Shown piece by piece: positions 9,766 to 21,684 of a DNA stretch of 64,000 nt; within the stretch, counting starts at the first letter, position 1, and each line of letters starts with the position of its first letter. The notes under the pieces were generated by a model. It was not told where the DNA came from, ran no database searches, and saw only the letters and a program-made list of their open reading frames with translations. Source of the DNA: Blastococcus sp. TML/M2B (GTDB lineage Bacteria; Actinomycetota; Actinomycetes; Mycobacteriales; Geodermatophilaceae); NCBI RefSeq assembly GCF_016612865.1, contig NZ_JAENZZ010000002.1:1178001-1242000 (forward strand), written 5' to 3'. A program made the position numbers and the translations under genes.

Positions 9766-10887
9766 ATGCGGCGGGTCTCGGCGGGTGCGCTGCTGCTGAG
9801 CGCCGTCCTCCTCGCCGGGTGCGGCAGCGACGGCTACGAGCCGTCCGGGCCCTTCCGCCCGCTGCCCGAGGGCGCCCCACCCCGGGTCGGGCCGCCGCCG
9901 TCGTCGTCCGCGCCGGACCCCGACCGCCCGGCCGAGCCCGGCGCGGAGGAGTCCGACGGCGACCCCAACGTCGTCGCCTCCGGCCTCGCCGTGCCCACCG
10001 GGCTGGCGCTGCTGCCCGACGGCACCGCCGTCGTCGGCGAGCGGGACACCGGCCGCATCCTGCAGGTCTTCCCCGACCGCTCCCCCGCCCGCGAGCTGAT
10101 GGTCGTGCCGGGCGTGGACCCGGCCGGTGACGGCGGGCTGCTCGGCCTGGCCGTCTCGCCCACGTACCTCGAGGACGGGTTGCTCTACGCCTACCTCTCC
10201 ACCGGGACCGACAACCGGGTGGTGCGCTTCCCGATCGGGGGGACTCCGAACGCGGTGCTCACCGGTCTCCCGCGCGGCGAGGTGCACAACGGCGGCGGGT
10301 TGGTGTTCGGCGCCGACGGCAGCCTCTACGTCGGCACCGGCGACACGGGCAACCCGGCGCTGGGCACCGACCCGCTCTCCCTCGGCGGCAAGGTGCTGCG
10401 GATCGACGTCTTCGGGGGGCCGGTGGGCGCCGGGCCGGCCTTCACCAGCGGGCACCGCGACGTCACCGCCGTGTGCGTCGGCGAGGAGGACCGGCTGTTC
10501 GCCGTCGACGCCGCCCTCGACGGCCCCGACGAGCTGGACGCGCTGACCGAGGGCCGCGACTACGCCGTGACCGGCCCCGTCGTCGAGATCCCGCCCGGCG
10601 ACGACGGCCTCGGCGGCTGCGCCGTCGCCGGCAGCGCGGTGTTCCTGGGCGCGCTCGACGGCCAACGGGTGCACGCCGTCCCGGTGGACGACGCGGGCGC
10701 GGTCGCCGGCGACCTCGAGGAGTTCCTCGGCGGCCGCTACGGGCGGCTGCGCACCGTCGTCGCCGACCCCCAGGGCGCGCTGTGGATCACGACGTCGAAC
10801 CGCGACGGCATCGGCGCCCCGGCCGAGGACGACGACAAGGTGCTGCGCATCAACCCGCCGTCGTCCGCGGGCGGAAGTCCGCTCTAG
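9766..10887 (+). CDS. PQQ-type sugar dehydrogenase lipoprotein (glucose/sorbosone dehydrogenase fold)
   Basis: A 373-residue predicted lipoprotein. The signal peptide ends in the lipobox LLAGC and is followed by a Pro-rich linker. The mature part has the six-bladed propeller signatures of the soluble PQQ glucose/sorbosone dehydrogenase family: [45 protein letters not shown] and GGKVLRID. It should act outside the membrane on sugars or related aldoses. Start ATG 9766 is chosen because it opens the signal peptide and follows a G-rich site; ATG 9745 upstream is in frame but adds no signal-peptide features. Its stop shares a CTAG with the convergent gatB stop. Confidence 0.85.
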   Translation: MRRVSAGALLLSAVLLAGCGSDGYEPSGPFRPLPEGAPPRVGPPPSSSAPDPDRPAEPGAEESDGDPNVVASGLAVPTGLALLPDGTAVVGERDTGRILQVFPDRSPARELMVVPGVDPAGDGGLLGLAVSPTYLEDGLLYAYLSTGTDNRVVRFPIGGTPNAVLTGLPRGEVHNGGGLVFGADGSLYVGTGDTGNPALGTDPLSLGGKVLRIDVFGGPVGAGPAFTSGHRDVTAVCVGEEDRLFAVDAALDGPDELDALTEGRDYAVTGPVVEIPPGDDGLGGCAVAGSAVFLGALDGQRVHAVPVDDAGAVAGDLEEFLGGRYGRLRTVVADPQGALWITTSNRDGIGAPAEDDDKVLRINPPSSAGGSPL

Positions 10888-12386
10888 GAGAGCCGCTCCT
10901 CGAGCATCCGCTTGACGGTGGCGGCGTCGGCCTTGCCGCGGGTGGTCTTCATGACCGCGCCCACGAGCGCGCCGATGGCCTGCACCTTGCCGCCGCGCAC
11001 CTTCTCCGCGACGTCGGGGTTGCCCTCGATGGCCGCCTCGACGGCGCTGACCAGCTCGTCGGAGTCGCCCATGACGGCCAGCCCGCGCGCCTCGACCACG
11101 GCCGCCGGGTCACCCTCGCCGGCGAGCACGCCGTCGAGCGCCTGCCGGGCCAGCTGGTCGTTGATCGTGCCGGCGGAGATCAGCCCGATCAGCTCGGCGA
11201 CCTGCTTCGGCGTGACGGCGAGCTCGCCCAGCTCGACACCGGTGTCGTTGGCACGGCGGGCGAGGTCACCCAGCCACCACTTGCGGGCGTCGGCGGGCGA
11301 GGCGCCCGCGGCGACGGTGTCGCTGACCAGCTCGACGGCACCGGCGTTGACCAGCCAGGCCATCTCGGTCGGCGAGATGCCCCACTCGTCGGAGAGCCGG
11401 GTGCGCCGGGCGGCGGGCAGCTCGGGCAGGGCGGCCTGCAGCGAGGCGACCCACTCCTCGTCGGGAGCGACCGGCACCAGGTCGGGCTCGGGGAAGTACC
11501 GGTAGTCGGTCGCCTCCTCCTTGCTGCGGCCGGGCGAGGTGCTGCCGGTGTCCTCGTGGAAGTGCCGGGTCTCCTGCGTGATCGTGCCGCCGGCATCGAG
11601 GACCGCGGCCTGGCGGCGCATCTCGAAGCGCACGGCGCGCTCGACCGAGCGCAGCGAGTTCACGTTCTTGGTCTCGGTGCGGGTGCCCCACTCCAGGCTG
11701 CCGATCGGCGCCAGGGAGGTGTTGACGTCGCAGCGCAGGTTGCCCTGCTCCATGCGCACCTCGGACACACCGAGCGCGACGAGGATCTCGCGCAGCTCGG
11801 TGACGTAGGCCTTGGCCACCTCGGGGGCCTTGGCGCCGGCACCCGGGATGGGCCGGGTGACGATCTCGACCAGCGGGATGCCCGCGCGGTTGTAGTCGAT
11901 CAGCGAGTGGTCGGCGCCGTGAATCCGCCCGGTCGAGCCACCGACGTGCAGGTTCTTGCCGGTGTCCTCCTCGAGGTGCACGCGCTCGATCTCGACCCGG
12001 TACGTCTCGCCGTCCACCTCGACGTCCAGATGCCCGGCGGTGCACATCGGCTCGTCGTACTGCGTCGTCTGGAAGCCCTTGGGGATGTCCGGGTAGAAGT
12101 AGTTCTTCCGGGAGAACCGCGCCCACGTGGCGATCCGGCAGCCCAGCGCCAGGCCGATGCGGATCGTCGACTCGATCGCGGCGGCATTGGCCACCGGCAG
12201 CGAACCGGGCAGCCCCAGGCAGGTCGGGCAGGTCTGCGTGTTGGGCTCCGCGCCGAAGGTCGTGGCGCAGCCGCAGAACATCTTGGAGGCGGTGCCCAGC
12301 TCGACGTGGGTCTCCAGGCCGAACACCGGCTCGTAGCGGGTGAGGACCTCGTCGAAGTCGACGAGCCGGTCGGTGGTGCTGCTCAC
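10884..12386 (-). CDS. gatB: Asp-tRNA(Asn)/Glu-tRNA(Gln) amidotransferase subunit B
   Basis: A 500-residue subunit of GatCAB that binds the misacylated tRNA and activates the acyl group with ATP. Signatures are [20 protein letters not shown] and [14 protein letters not shown], with zinc-ligand cysteines at 38, 40, 53 and 56, plus [11 protein letters not shown] in the middle. The C-terminal helical YqeY-like tail (about 350-500) contacts tRNA. The GTG at 12386 overlaps the stop of the preceding small membrane protein by four bases. Last gene of the gatC-gatA-orf-gatB operon. Its stop shares CTAG with the opposite gene. Confidence 0.97.
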   Translation of the reverse strand: MSSTTDRLVDFDEVLTRYEPVFGLETHVELGTASKMFCGCATTFGAEPNTQTCPTCLGLPGSLPVANAAAIESTIRIGLALGCRIATWARFSRKNYFYPDIPKGFQTTQYDEPMCTAGHLDVEVDGETYRVEIERVHLEEDTGKNLHVGGSTGRIHGADHSLIDYNRAGIPLVEIVTRPIPGAGAKAPEVAKAYVTELREILVALGVSEVRMEQGNLRCDVNTSLAPIGSLEWGTRTETKNVNSLRSVERAVRFEMRRQAAVLDAGGTITQETRHFHEDTGSTSPGRSKEEATDYRYFPEPDLVPVAPDEEWVASLQAALPELPAARRTRLSDEWGISPTEMAWLVNAGAVELVSDTVAAGASPADARKWWLGDLARRANDTGVELGELAVTPKQVAELIGLISAGTINDQLARQALDGVLAGEGDPAAVVEARGLAVMGDSDELVSAVEAAIEGNPDVAEKVRGGKVQAIGALVGAVMKTTRGKADAATVKRMLEERLS

Positions 12387-12586
12387 GGGGTGGGGCCTTC
12401 CTTGGGTGCGGGGGGCCGGCCTGCGGCTCGCTCGGCGCGGCCGGTGACCACGGCGCCGACGGCGGTGAGCACGCCCAGGACGAGGAAGACGGCGAAGACG
12501 GGGCGCCCGGAGGCGATCCAGCCGACGAGGCCGCCGACGATGACAAAGGCGGTCAGGCCCCAGGCGGCCTTCAGCGCGCCGCTCAC
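12383..12586 (-). CDS. Small two-helix membrane protein inserted between gatA and gatB
   Basis: A 67-residue product from GTG 12586 with two hydrophobic segments ([16 protein letters not shown] and [20 protein letters not shown]) and a basic, Pro-rich C-terminus. Both junctions are 4-base overlaps: GTGA with the gatA stop and GTGA with the gatB start. Translation is therefore coupled across gatA-orf-gatB, which supports a real gene. No family was recognised. A role in amidotransferase function is not implied by its sequence. Confidence 0.75.
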   Translation of the reverse strand: MSGALKAAWGLTAFVIVGGLVGWIASGRPVFAVFLVLGVLTAVGAVVTGRAERAAGRPPAPKEGPTP

Positions 12587-14109
12587 GCCGCGCTCCCGGC
12601 CGGGCGGGCGGTGAGCTGGTCGAGGAACCGGGAGCCGCGGGCGGCGTCCTGAGCTGCCTCGAGCGCGGCGGCGACCTTGTAGCAGCGGTCGTCGGCCAGG
12701 GCCGGCGCCATGATCTGGAAGCCGACCGGCAGGCCCTCGGAGAGCCCGCAGGGCACCGAGATCGCGGGCACGCCGGCGAGGCTCGCCGGCAGCGTGCAGA
12801 GGTCGGCGGCGTACATGGCGATCGGGTCGTCCACGCGGGCGCCGACCGGCCAGGCGACGGTCGGGCTGGTCGGGCTGACCAGCACGTCCACGTCGTCCCA
12901 GGCGCTGGTGAAGTCGCGGGTGATAAGGGTGCGCACCTTCTGCGCCTGCCCGTAGTAGGCGTCGTAGTAGCCGCTGGACAGCGCGTAGGTGCCGAGGATG
13001 ATCCGGCGCTTGACCTCGGGACCGAAGCCCTGCTCGCGGGTGAGCGCCATGACCTCGTCGAGGTCCCGGTCGCCGTCGTCGCCGACCCGCAGGCCGTACC
13101 GGACGCCGTCGAAGCGGGCCAGGTTGGACGACGCCTCGCTGGGCGCGATCAGGTAGTAGGCCGGCAGCGCGAGGTCGAACGCCGGGCAGGAGACGTGGCG
13201 GACCTCCGCGCCCAGGCTCTCCAGCAGCGCGACCGCCTCGGCGACGCGGGCGAGCACGCCCTCGTCGTAGCCGTCGGTGTGGCCCTCGCCGCCGAGCTCG
13301 GTGACGACGCCGACCCGCAGGCCGGACAGGCCGCCCTCGGCGCCGCGGCGGGCGGCCTCGGCGAGCACCGGCACCGGGGAGGCGATGGAGGTGGAGTCCA
13401 GCGGGTCGTGACCGGCGATGGCCTCGTGCAGCAGGGCCGCGTCGAGGACCGTGCGGGTCATCGGGCCGGCCTGGTCGAGGCTGGAGGAGAAGGCGATGAG
13501 GCCGTAGCGCGACACCGAGCCGTAGGTCGGCTTGTGCCCGACCAGGCCGGTGACGGCCGCGGGCTGGCGGATCGAGCCGCCGGTGTCGGTGCCGATCGCC
13601 CACGGGGCGAGGCCACCGGCGACCGCCGCCGACGAACCACCGGACGAGCCGCCGGGGATCCGGTCGTGGTCCCACGGGTTGCGGGTGACGCGGTAGGCGG
13701 AGTTCTCGGTGGAGGAGCCCATCGCGAACTCGTCCATGTTGGTCTTGCCCAGCAGGACGGTGCCGGCGTTCTTCAGCCGGGCGGCCAGCGTCGCGTCGTA
13801 CGGCGGCCGCCAGCCCTCGAGGATCTTCGAGCCGCTGGTGGTGGGCACGCCCTCGGTGACGACGACGTCCTTCAGCGCCAGCGGGATGCCGGCGAGCGGA
13901 CCGGTCGCGGTGCCGCCGGCGCGGGCGGCGTCGACCCGCTCCGCGGTGCGCAGCGCGGCCTCGCCGTCGACGTGCAGGTAGGCGCCGATCGCGTCGTCCT
14001 CGGCCTCGATGCGGTCCAGGTAGGAGCGGGTCACCTCGACCGCGCTGACCTCACCGCCGGAGAGCAGCCGGCCGAGCTCCGCGGCGTCGGTGGTCGTCAG
14101 GTCGCTCAC
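12583..14109 (-). CDS. gatA: Asp-tRNA(Asn)/Glu-tRNA(Gln) amidotransferase subunit A
   Basis: A 508-residue amidase-signature subunit that hydrolyses glutamine and delivers ammonia to GatB. The Ser-cisSer-Lys triad is visible: Lys80 in PLALKDVV, the GGSSGGSS loop at 153-160, and the nucleophile Ser179 in [12 protein letters not shown]. Start GTG 14109 overlaps the gatC stop by four bases. Together with gatC and gatB it supplies Gln-tRNA(Gln) and/or Asn-tRNA(Asn) by transamidation. Length is normal for the family. Confidence 0.97.
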   Translation of the reverse strand: MSDLTTTDAAELGRLLSGGEVSAVEVTRSYLDRIEAEDDAIGAYLHVDGEAALRTAERVDAARAGGTATGPLAGIPLALKDVVVTEGVPTTSGSKILEGWRPPYDATLAARLKNAGTVLLGKTNMDEFAMGSSTENSAYRVTRNPWDHDRIPGGSSGGSSAAVAGGLAPWAIGTDTGGSIRQPAAVTGLVGHKPTYGSVSRYGLIAFSSSLDQAGPMTRTVLDAALLHEAIAGHDPLDSTSIASPVPVLAEAARRGAEGGLSGLRVGVVTELGGEGHTDGYDEGVLARVAEAVALLESLGAEVRHVSCPAFDLALPAYYLIAPSEASSNLARFDGVRYGLRVGDDGDRDLDEVMALTREQGFGPEVKRRIILGTYALSSGYYDAYYGQAQKVRTLITRDFTSAWDDVDVLVSPTSPTVAWPVGARVDDPIAMYAADLCTLPASLAGVPAISVPCGLSEGLPVGFQIMAPALADDRCYKVAAALEAAQDAARGSRFLDQLTARPAGSAA

Positions 14110-14423
14110 GCTTCCTCCCCCAGGATGCGCGGCACGCGGATCCGGCCGTCCTCGGCGGCGGGCGCGCCGGCCAGCACCGCCTCGCGGGGCAGGCTGGGCC
14201 GGGCGACGTCCTCGCGGAAGACGTTGGTCATCGGCACCGCGTGCGTCGTCGGCGGGACGTCGGCGACATCGGCACCGCCCACCTGGGCGACGGCGTCCAG
14301 GACGGCGCCCAGCTGCCCGGCGAAGAGGTCCAGCTCCTCGTCGGTGACGGCCAGCCGCGCGAGGTGGGCGAGGTGCGCCACCTCGTCACGGGTGAGTCGG
14401 TCCTTGCGGGACGGCGTGCTCAT
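14106..14423 (-). CDS. gatC: Asp-tRNA(Asn)/Glu-tRNA(Gln) amidotransferase subunit C
   Basis: A 105-residue linker subunit that stabilises GatA against GatB. The N-terminal helix [20 protein letters not shown] and the C-terminal segment [10 protein letters not shown]-like (here [20 protein letters not shown]) are typical. ATG 14423 has a GGAG site upstream. First gene of the gatC-gatA-orf-gatB operon. It is divergent from the ACT-domain gene, with 176 bases between them in which no further gene is seen. Confidence 0.93.
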   Translation of the reverse strand: MSTPSRKDRLTRDEVAHLAHLARLAVTDEELDLFAGQLGAVLDAVAQVGGADVADVPPTTHAVPMTNVFREDVARPSLPREAVLAGAPAAEDGRIRVPRILGEEA

Positions 14424-14599
14424 GCGGGGCGGAACTCCACTTCGAGGGGCGGCTGGCCGGCGTCGACACCCCTCCGGGGACCGGCGCCTGACCGTCCCAC
14501 TGTACGTGGGGGGTCTGCGGCGCCTCGTCACCGTGAGAGGGTGCTCCCGCCTGCGATCAACGGAGATCGGCCCACGCCCGAGGACGTCCCGGAGGAACC

Positions 14600-15265
14600 G
14601 TGTCCTATCTCCTGCGCCTGGTCATGCCCGACCGGCCCGGCATCCTGGGCGCGGTCGCGACCGCGCTGGGCAGCGCCGGCATCGACATCGTGTCGCTCGA
14701 CGTGCTCGAGCGGGGCAGCGGCGTGGCCGTCGACGACCTGGTCGTCGACCTGCCGCCGGACCGGCTGCCCGACGGCCTGATCACCGTCGCGCAGAGCGTG
14801 CCCGACGTGGTGGTCGAGTCGCTGCGCCCGTTCGCGGGGCCGCTCGACACCCACCGCGAGCTGGAGCTGCTGGACGGTCTCGCCCGCGCCGGCGAGGGGA
14901 CCGCGGAGACGCTGCTCGCCGCGGAGCTGCCGCGGGTCTTCCACTGCGGGTGGGCGGTGGTCCTCGACTGCGGCCCCGGCTCGTGGGAGGTGCGTGCGGC
15001 GTCCGACGCGGCGCCGGCGTTCGACGGGCTGGAGCTGCCGTGGATGCCGCTGACCGCTCCCCGGCTGCTGCCCAGCGAGGACGAGTGGCTGCCCGAGCGC
15101 TGGCGGGAGATGGCGATCGAGATGATGGCGGCCCCGTACGGCGGGGACGCGTGCGCGGTGGTGCTCGGGCGCTCGGGTGGGCCGGCGTTCCGCCGGTCGG
15201 AGCTGCTCCGGCTGGTGCACCTCGTCGGCATCGCCTCGACCGTGGTGCACCTGCCGCCGGCCTGA
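14600..15265 (+). CDS. ACT-domain protein of unknown function
   Basis: A 221-residue protein beginning with an ACT domain (YLLRLVMPDRPGILGAVATA, then GIDIVSLDVLERGSG). This domain usually senses an amino acid or related ligand. The C-terminal half has no clear assignment. GTG 14600 follows a GGAGG site by five bases. It sits between gatC and ligA; from memory, the M. tuberculosis chromosome has an ACT-domain protein in the same place, so linkage to this housekeeping block is conserved. A regulatory role in amino-acid or tRNA metabolism is only inference. Confidence 0.8.
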   Translation: MSYLLRLVMPDRPGILGAVATALGSAGIDIVSLDVLERGSGVAVDDLVVDLPPDRLPDGLITVAQSVPDVVVESLRPFAGPLDTHRELELLDGLARAGEGTAETLLAAELPRVFHCGWAVVLDCGPGSWEVRAASDAAPAFDGLELPWMPLTAPRLLPSEDEWLPERWREMAIEMMAAPYGGDACAVVLGRSGGPAFRRSELLRLVHLVGIASTVVHLPPA

Positions 15266-15356
15266 GCTCCCTCTGCCGGGCGGCTCGCCCCGGCATACTG
15301 CTCCCCCGGTCCACCTGCGTTTTCTCCGTCCACAGGCACCTTGTCGGCATGGTCGT

Positions 15357-15372
15357 TCGAACGTATGATCGA
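15357..15372 (+). promoter_or_regulatory. LexA-type SOS box upstream of the DUF222/HNH gene
   Basis: The sequence TCGAACGTATGATCGA matches the actinobacterial LexA site TCGAAC-N4-GTTCGA in all but one position (GATCGA for GTTCGA). It lies directly before the predicted start at 15377, where a bound repressor would block transcription. DUF222/HNH (13E12-type) genes are known to be DNA-damage inducible in mycobacteria, which supports the reading. Confidence 0.65.
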
Positions 15373-15376
15373 ACGC

Positions 15377-17473
15377 ATGAGCGGCGCTGCGACGGGGACG
15401 ACGGCCGGTCCGGCCGCGCCCGAGGCGCCGTCGGTCGGCTGGGCCTCGGGGCCGCTGGGGGTCGTGCAGGCCGCCCAGCGCGAGGCCGGCCGGCAGCTCG
15501 CCCGCCGTGCCCGGGCGGTGGCCGCCTTCGCCGCGACCCGGCCCACGTCGGCCGACCGCCCCGCCGGCACGCCGGGCGCCATGAGCGCGGAACGGCGGGC
15601 CGCCCGTCCCGAGGTGCTGGCCGACGTCAGCGAGTGGGCGGCGCAGGAGCTCGTGGTGGCGCTGTCGATCAGCCCGGTCGCGGCCGAGAACCTGCTGGAG
15701 CGGTCGCTCACGCTGGTGCACCGGCTGCCCCGCGTCCTGGCGGCACTCGAGTCCGGGTTGATCCACGAGGGGCACCTCTGGTCGCTGCTGGAGAAGGTGG
15801 CGCCCATCCGCGACGCGGCGATCCGCGCCCGGGTGGAGCGGGAGGTGCTCGAGTGGGTGGCCGGCCGGTCGGTCACGACGCCGCCGCAGCTGGGTGCGAA
15901 GGTGCGGCGCTCGGTGCTGCGGCACGACGCGGCCGCCGCGGCCCAGCGGCTGGCGCGGGCGCTCCGCGAGCGCGGGGTGTCGGTGCGGGCGGACCGCCGC
16001 GAGGGCATGGCCGTGTTCGACGCCCTGATCACCGTGCCCGAGGCCCAGGCCCTGCTGGACGTGCTCGGTCAGTACGCGGACGCCATCGACGACCCGGACG
16101 ATCCCCGGACGCGCGGCCAGAAGATGGCCGACTGCCTGCTCGACCTCGTGCTCCGGCCGGGCGAGCACGACGGACCTCCGGTGCGGGCGCGGCTCACCGT
16201 GGTCGCGGGCATCGCCACGCTGCTGGGCGGGGACCAGCCCGGCGAGATCGGCGGCGAGCCGGTGCCGGCGGAGGTGGTGCGTGCCCTCGCCCGTGCCCTG
16301 GGACTGCTGCCCGACGCGGCCCCCGACCCTGGCGGGCCCGCTGCGGCGCCGGACCCGGGCGGTGCGCCTCCGGCCGCGGGGTGGCTGTTCGACGAGCCCC
16401 CGGTCGAGGCGTGGAACGACGCGATGCGCGCCGCGGACGAGCGCTGGTGGACCGAGGTGGAGGCGCGGGCGCTGCGGGGTGAGTGGGGCGGCGAGGAGGA
16501 CCCGCCGCTCGAGGTGCTCGAGCGCTGGTGGGCCGAGCAGGCCCGCCGCAGTGGCCCCACCCCGCCGGACGACGACTGGACGCCACCCGATGCGGAACCA
16601 CCCACCGAGGCGACCGACTCCCGCCCGCCGACACCCCCAGCCGACCCGGCGTCAGATGTGGACGCGACGCCATCGGCCGACGCGGCGTCGCCGGTGGACG
16701 CGGCACCACCGGGCACTCCGACGTCACCGCCCGACGGGGCCGATGCGTCCCCAGGGTGGGCGCGTGCCGATCGAGCGGTCGACGAGGCGAGCGCGGCCCT
16801 GCTGGAGCTGCAACGCGCGGTGGGTCGGGCCGATCGGGCGGTCGCGGCGGCCGGACGTGCCGCGGCGGACGACGACGCGGCGTGGGAGGACGGCCCGGCC
16901 GGGCGGATGACGCGGGCCCGCGGGGCGATCGACGCGCTCGTGGCGGCCACCGCCGGGCAGCGCGAGGCGCTGGCCGCACTGCTGGAGCGCACCGCGGGCG
17001 GCGGGCTGCTCGACCGGCCCCGCATCGCGATCGTGGACGACCTCAGCGGAGCGCTCCTGGCACTGACCGACAGCACCGAGTTGTGCGCGTTGGCCACCTG
17101 CGGCGACGACTCCTGCCGCCGCGACCCGGCCCGGTGCGATCACGACCTCGGCGACCGCCCGGGCCTCGGTCCACCGCCACCGAGCTCCGGCTACCGACCC
17201 GGGGCGAAGCTCGACCGCTTCCTCCGCGCGCGCGACCGGCGCTGCCGGCAGCCCGGGTGCCGCCGGCGGGTGCCGCTGGGCGGCGAGCTCGACCACGACC
17301 GGCCGTGGCCCGACGGGCCGACGAGCGCCGGCAACCTCGCCGGCTACTGCACCGGGCACCACCGCGGGAAGCACCAGGCGCCGGGCTGGCAGCACCACCT
17401 GTCGGAGGACGGCACGCTCACGGTCGTCACGCCGAGCGGTCTGGTCGCGACCACCACGCCTCCCCCGTTCTGA
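15377..17473 (+). CDS. DUF222 / HNH endonuclease-domain protein (13E12 family)
   Basis: A 698-residue protein. The DUF222 region spans roughly residues 70-340. A Pro/Asp/Ala-rich low-complexity stretch (about 395-465) and a helical region follow. The C-terminal HNH nuclease motif includes [19 protein letters not shown] and NLAGYCTGHHRGKHQ. Members are repeated in actinobacterial genomes and their biological role is unsettled; a DNA-damage link is suggested by the adjacent LexA-like box. Start ATG 15377 is chosen because it lies just after that box; the in-frame ATG at 15365 overlaps the box. No ribosome binding site is obvious, so the message may be leaderless. Confidence 0.88.
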   Translation: MSGAATGTTAGPAAPEAPSVGWASGPLGVVQAAQREAGRQLARRARAVAAFAATRPTSADRPAGTPGAMSAERRAARPEVLADVSEWAAQELVVALSISPVAAENLLERSLTLVHRLPRVLAALESGLIHEGHLWSLLEKVAPIRDAAIRARVEREVLEWVAGRSVTTPPQLGAKVRRSVLRHDAAAAAQRLARALRERGVSVRADRREGMAVFDALITVPEAQALLDVLGQYADAIDDPDDPRTRGQKMADCLLDLVLRPGEHDGPPVRARLTVVAGIATLLGGDQPGEIGGEPVPAEVVRALARALGLLPDAAPDPGGPAAAPDPGGAPPAAGWLFDEPPVEAWNDAMRAADERWWTEVEARALRGEWGGEEDPPLEVLERWWAEQARRSGPTPPDDDWTPPDAEPPTEATDSRPPTPPADPASDVDATPSADAASPVDAAPPGTPTSPPDGADASPGWARADRAVDEASAALLELQRAVGRADRAVAAAGRAAADDDAAWEDGPAGRMTRARGAIDALVAATAGQREALAALLERTAGGGLLDRPRIAIVDDLSGALLALTDSTELCALATCGDDSCRRDPARCDHDLGDRPGLGPPPPSSGYRPGAKLDRFLRARDRRCRQPGCRRRVPLGGELDHDRPWPDGPTSAGNLAGYCTGHHRGKHQAPGWQHHLSEDGTLTVVTPSGLVATTTPPPF

Positions 17474-17597
17474 CCGGACGCCGCATCACCGGGGCGCCGG
17501 GCGCCTGATCGCGGGGTCCTGCGGTCGCCTGGTCGCCTCGCCGCCTGGTTGCTGGGTCGCCTCGTCACTGGAGCGCCGGGCAGAGGGCGGGCCACGG

Positions 17598-18005
17598 TCA
17601 GCCGCGCGGCGAGGTGACCTTCTCCGGGGTGATCCGCACCAGCAGCCGCACCTGGTCCCGGCCGCCGAACCAGGGGTAGGGGCGACCGATGTAGCGCTGG
17701 GAGAGCGCGTCGATGTGCTCCCGCGCTCCGTCCTCGGTCACCTCGGTGACACGGCCCCGCACCTCGAAGTAGCGGCTCGGATCGTCGGGGTCGGCCACGT
17801 TGAGCGCCACTCGCGGGTCGCGCTCGACGTTCCGCACCTTCTGGTGCCCGCGGACGGTGTTGATCAGGACGTCGTGCCCGTCGGTGTCCACCCAGGTCTG
17901 CGTCAGCTGGGGCGAGCCGTCCGGCATGAGGGTCGAGAGGAAGCAGGGGCTCGCCCGGCGGAGCAGGTCGAGCAGGGCGTCGGGGAGAGCAGCGGGCACG
18001 GCCAC
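17598..18005 (-). CDS. Pyridoxamine 5'-phosphate oxidase-fold (PPOX class, probably F420- or flavin-dependent) protein
   Basis: A 135-residue split-beta-barrel protein. Signatures include FLSTLMPDGSPQLTQTWVD near the N-terminus, the NTVRGHQKVRNVERDPRVAL cofactor-binding region and RYFEVRGRVTEV. PPOX-class F420-dependent reductases of actinobacteria have this layout and size, but the cofactor cannot be proven from sequence. GTG 18005 is preceded by GGAAGGA. Monocistronic, same strand as ligA, 53 bases downstream of the ligA stop region. Confidence 0.85.
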   Translation of the reverse strand: MAVPAALPDALLDLLRRASPCFLSTLMPDGSPQLTQTWVDTDGHDVLINTVRGHQKVRNVERDPRVALNVADPDDPSRYFEVRGRVTEVTEDGAREHIDALSQRYIGRPYPWFGGRDQVRLLVRITPEKVTSPRG

Positions 18006-18057
18006 GCAGGGGTCCTTCCGGAGCAGTGGACCCGGCCCCTACCCGAGACCAGCGGCG

Positions 18058-20223
<2,166 letters not shown>

Positions 20224-20307
20224 TTATCCGGCCGGTACGACAGCCAACCGGACGTCACCCGGGGCAGTGAGGACCGCCGGTACCGGCCGGCCTGCCACGA
20301 TGCCGGT

Positions 20308-20688
20308 GTGCACCCCGAGCTCGCCCGCGCCCTCGAACCGGTGCTCCACGACCTCCGGGCCGGCGGGCCGCAGCCGCACCGGATCGGCGATCAGGACCCG
20401 GCTGATGAGGAGGGCGTCGCCTCCGCCTGGCTGTGGTCCGCCGACGGCAGCGGAACCGGCGTGTCGGTCGTCCTGGGCGCCCCGTTGCCGGAGCAGCTCG
20501 CCCACGTCGCGGACCAGGTGCACGACTGGGCGGTCGAGGAGCTGTGGGGCACCGCGAGGACGAGCTGGCCGCCCTGCCCCGAGCACCCGGACAGCCACCC
20601 GCTCGTCGTCCGGCGCGCCGGGGACGACGTCACCTGGGCCTGCCCCCGGTCGGGCACCACCGTCTGCCGGGTGGGCGAGCTGCGCTGA
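20308..20688 (+). CDS. Small uncharacterised protein with a WPPCPEH motif
   Basis: A 126-residue cytoplasmic-looking protein, start GTG 20308. The C-terminal part contains WPPCPEHPDSHPL followed by TWACPRSGTTVCRVGEL, i.e. paired CP motifs that could bind metal. The same pattern (WPVCPEH ... WWYCSGETYHDVAEIGSL) occurs in the 37280-37672 protein, so the two belong to one family. The N-terminus (HPELARALEPVLHDLRA) is predicted helical. No function is known to me. It is divergent from ligA and converges on the MetE-like gene. Confidence 0.65.
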   Translation: MHPELARALEPVLHDLRAGGPQPHRIGDQDPADEEGVASAWLWSADGSGTGVSVVLGAPLPEQLAHVADQVHDWAVEELWGTARTSWPPCPEHPDSHPLVVRRAGDDVTWACPRSGTTVCRVGELR

Positions 20689-20703
20689 AGGGGCCGCGAG
20701 GGC

Positions 20704-21684
20704 CTACTCCGGCTGGAGCTGCTCCGCCGCCTCGCGCAGGTGGGTCATCGCCGCCCGGGCGTACGCGGGGCTCGCCCCGGCCAGCCCGCAGGACGGCGTC
20801 AGGGTGACGGCGTCCGGCAGCGCCTCGGCGGAGAAGCCCAGCTCGCGCCACCAGCCCCGCACCCGCGAGGCGGTCGCCTTCGGAGAGGGCAGCGCCGCGT
20901 CGGTGCCCGGCACCACCCCGGCCAGCAGGTGGACGCCGGCGTCGACGGCCTCACCCACCGCGTCGAGGTCCTGCACCACCCCCAGGTCGAACGACAGCCC
21001 GGCCGCACCCGCGGCGCGGAACAGCCCCAGGGGCATGCGGGGCGCGCAGCAGTGCACGACCACCGGCGCGGGCAGGCCGGTGACCACGGCCCGCAGCTCC
21101 TGCTCGACGACCTCGGCGGGCACGGCCGGCAGCCGACCGAATCCGCTCGCCGTGGGCAGCGCGCCCTGCAGCACCGCGGGCACGCTCGGCTCGTCGAGCT
21201 GCAGCACCAGGCGCGCTCCGGGCACCCGCGCCGCGACGGCGGCGGCGTGCGCCGCGAACCCCTCGGTGAGCGACTGCGCCAGGTCGCGGCGCGCCCCGGC
21301 GTCCACGACCGCCCGCTCACCGCGGGTGCGCTCCAGGGAGGCGGCCAGCGTCCACGGCCCGGCGGCCTGCAGCTTCAGCGTCCCGGTGAACCCGTCGGCC
21401 TGCTCGTGCAGCGCGTCGAGGTCGCGCGCCAGGAACTCCTCGGCCCGCCGCTGCTCGATGCCCGAGCGCGGCACCAGCCGCCAGCCGGCCGGCGTGATGT
21501 CGACGGCCAGCCCGACCAGCAGCGCCGCCGTCCGCCCGATCATGTCGGCGCCGGCCCCGCGGCCCGGCAGCTCGGGCAGGTGCGGCATGCCCGGCAGCTC
21601 GCCGAGCACGGTGCGGACGGCCTCGGCCGTGTCCGTGCCGGGCAGCGACCCGACGCCGGTGACCGGCCCCCAGGGTGCGGTCAC
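20704..21684 (-). CDS. MetE-like (cobalamin-independent methionine synthase / URO-D fold) protein
   Basis: A 326-residue protein corresponding to the C-terminal catalytic half of MetE. It starts [14 protein letters not shown]. Likely zinc ligands are in [13 protein letters not shown] and [12 protein letters not shown], and a substrate-binding region [15 protein letters not shown] is present. It lacks the N-terminal MetE barrel, like archaeal short MetE. The methyl donor is unknown. GTG 21684 overlaps the mnmA stop by four bases, making it the last gene of the MFS-cysteine desulfurase-mnmA operon. From memory, similar proteins sit next to ligA/trmU in mycobacteria. Confidence 0.82.
   Translation of the reverse strand: MTAPWGPVTGVGSLPGTDTAEAVRTVLGELPGMPHLPELPGRGAGADMIGRTAALLVGLAVDITPAGWRLVPRSGIEQRRAEEFLARDLDALHEQADGFTGTLKLQAAGPWTLAASLERTRGERAVVDAGARRDLAQSLTEGFAAHAAAVAARVPGARLVLQLDEPSVPAVLQGALPTASGFGRLPAVPAEVVEQELRAVVTGLPAPVVVHCCAPRMPLGLFRAAGAAGLSFDLGVVQDLDAVGEAVDAGVHLLAGVVPGTDAALPSPKATASRVRGWWRELGFSAEALPDAVTLTPSCGLAGASPAYARAAMTHLREAAEQLQPE

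Noticed and set aside
17474-17597. Imperfect GCCTGGTCGCCT-type tandem units after the HNH gene
   Set aside because: Units are too irregular and few to call a repeat array; no CRISPR-like spacing.
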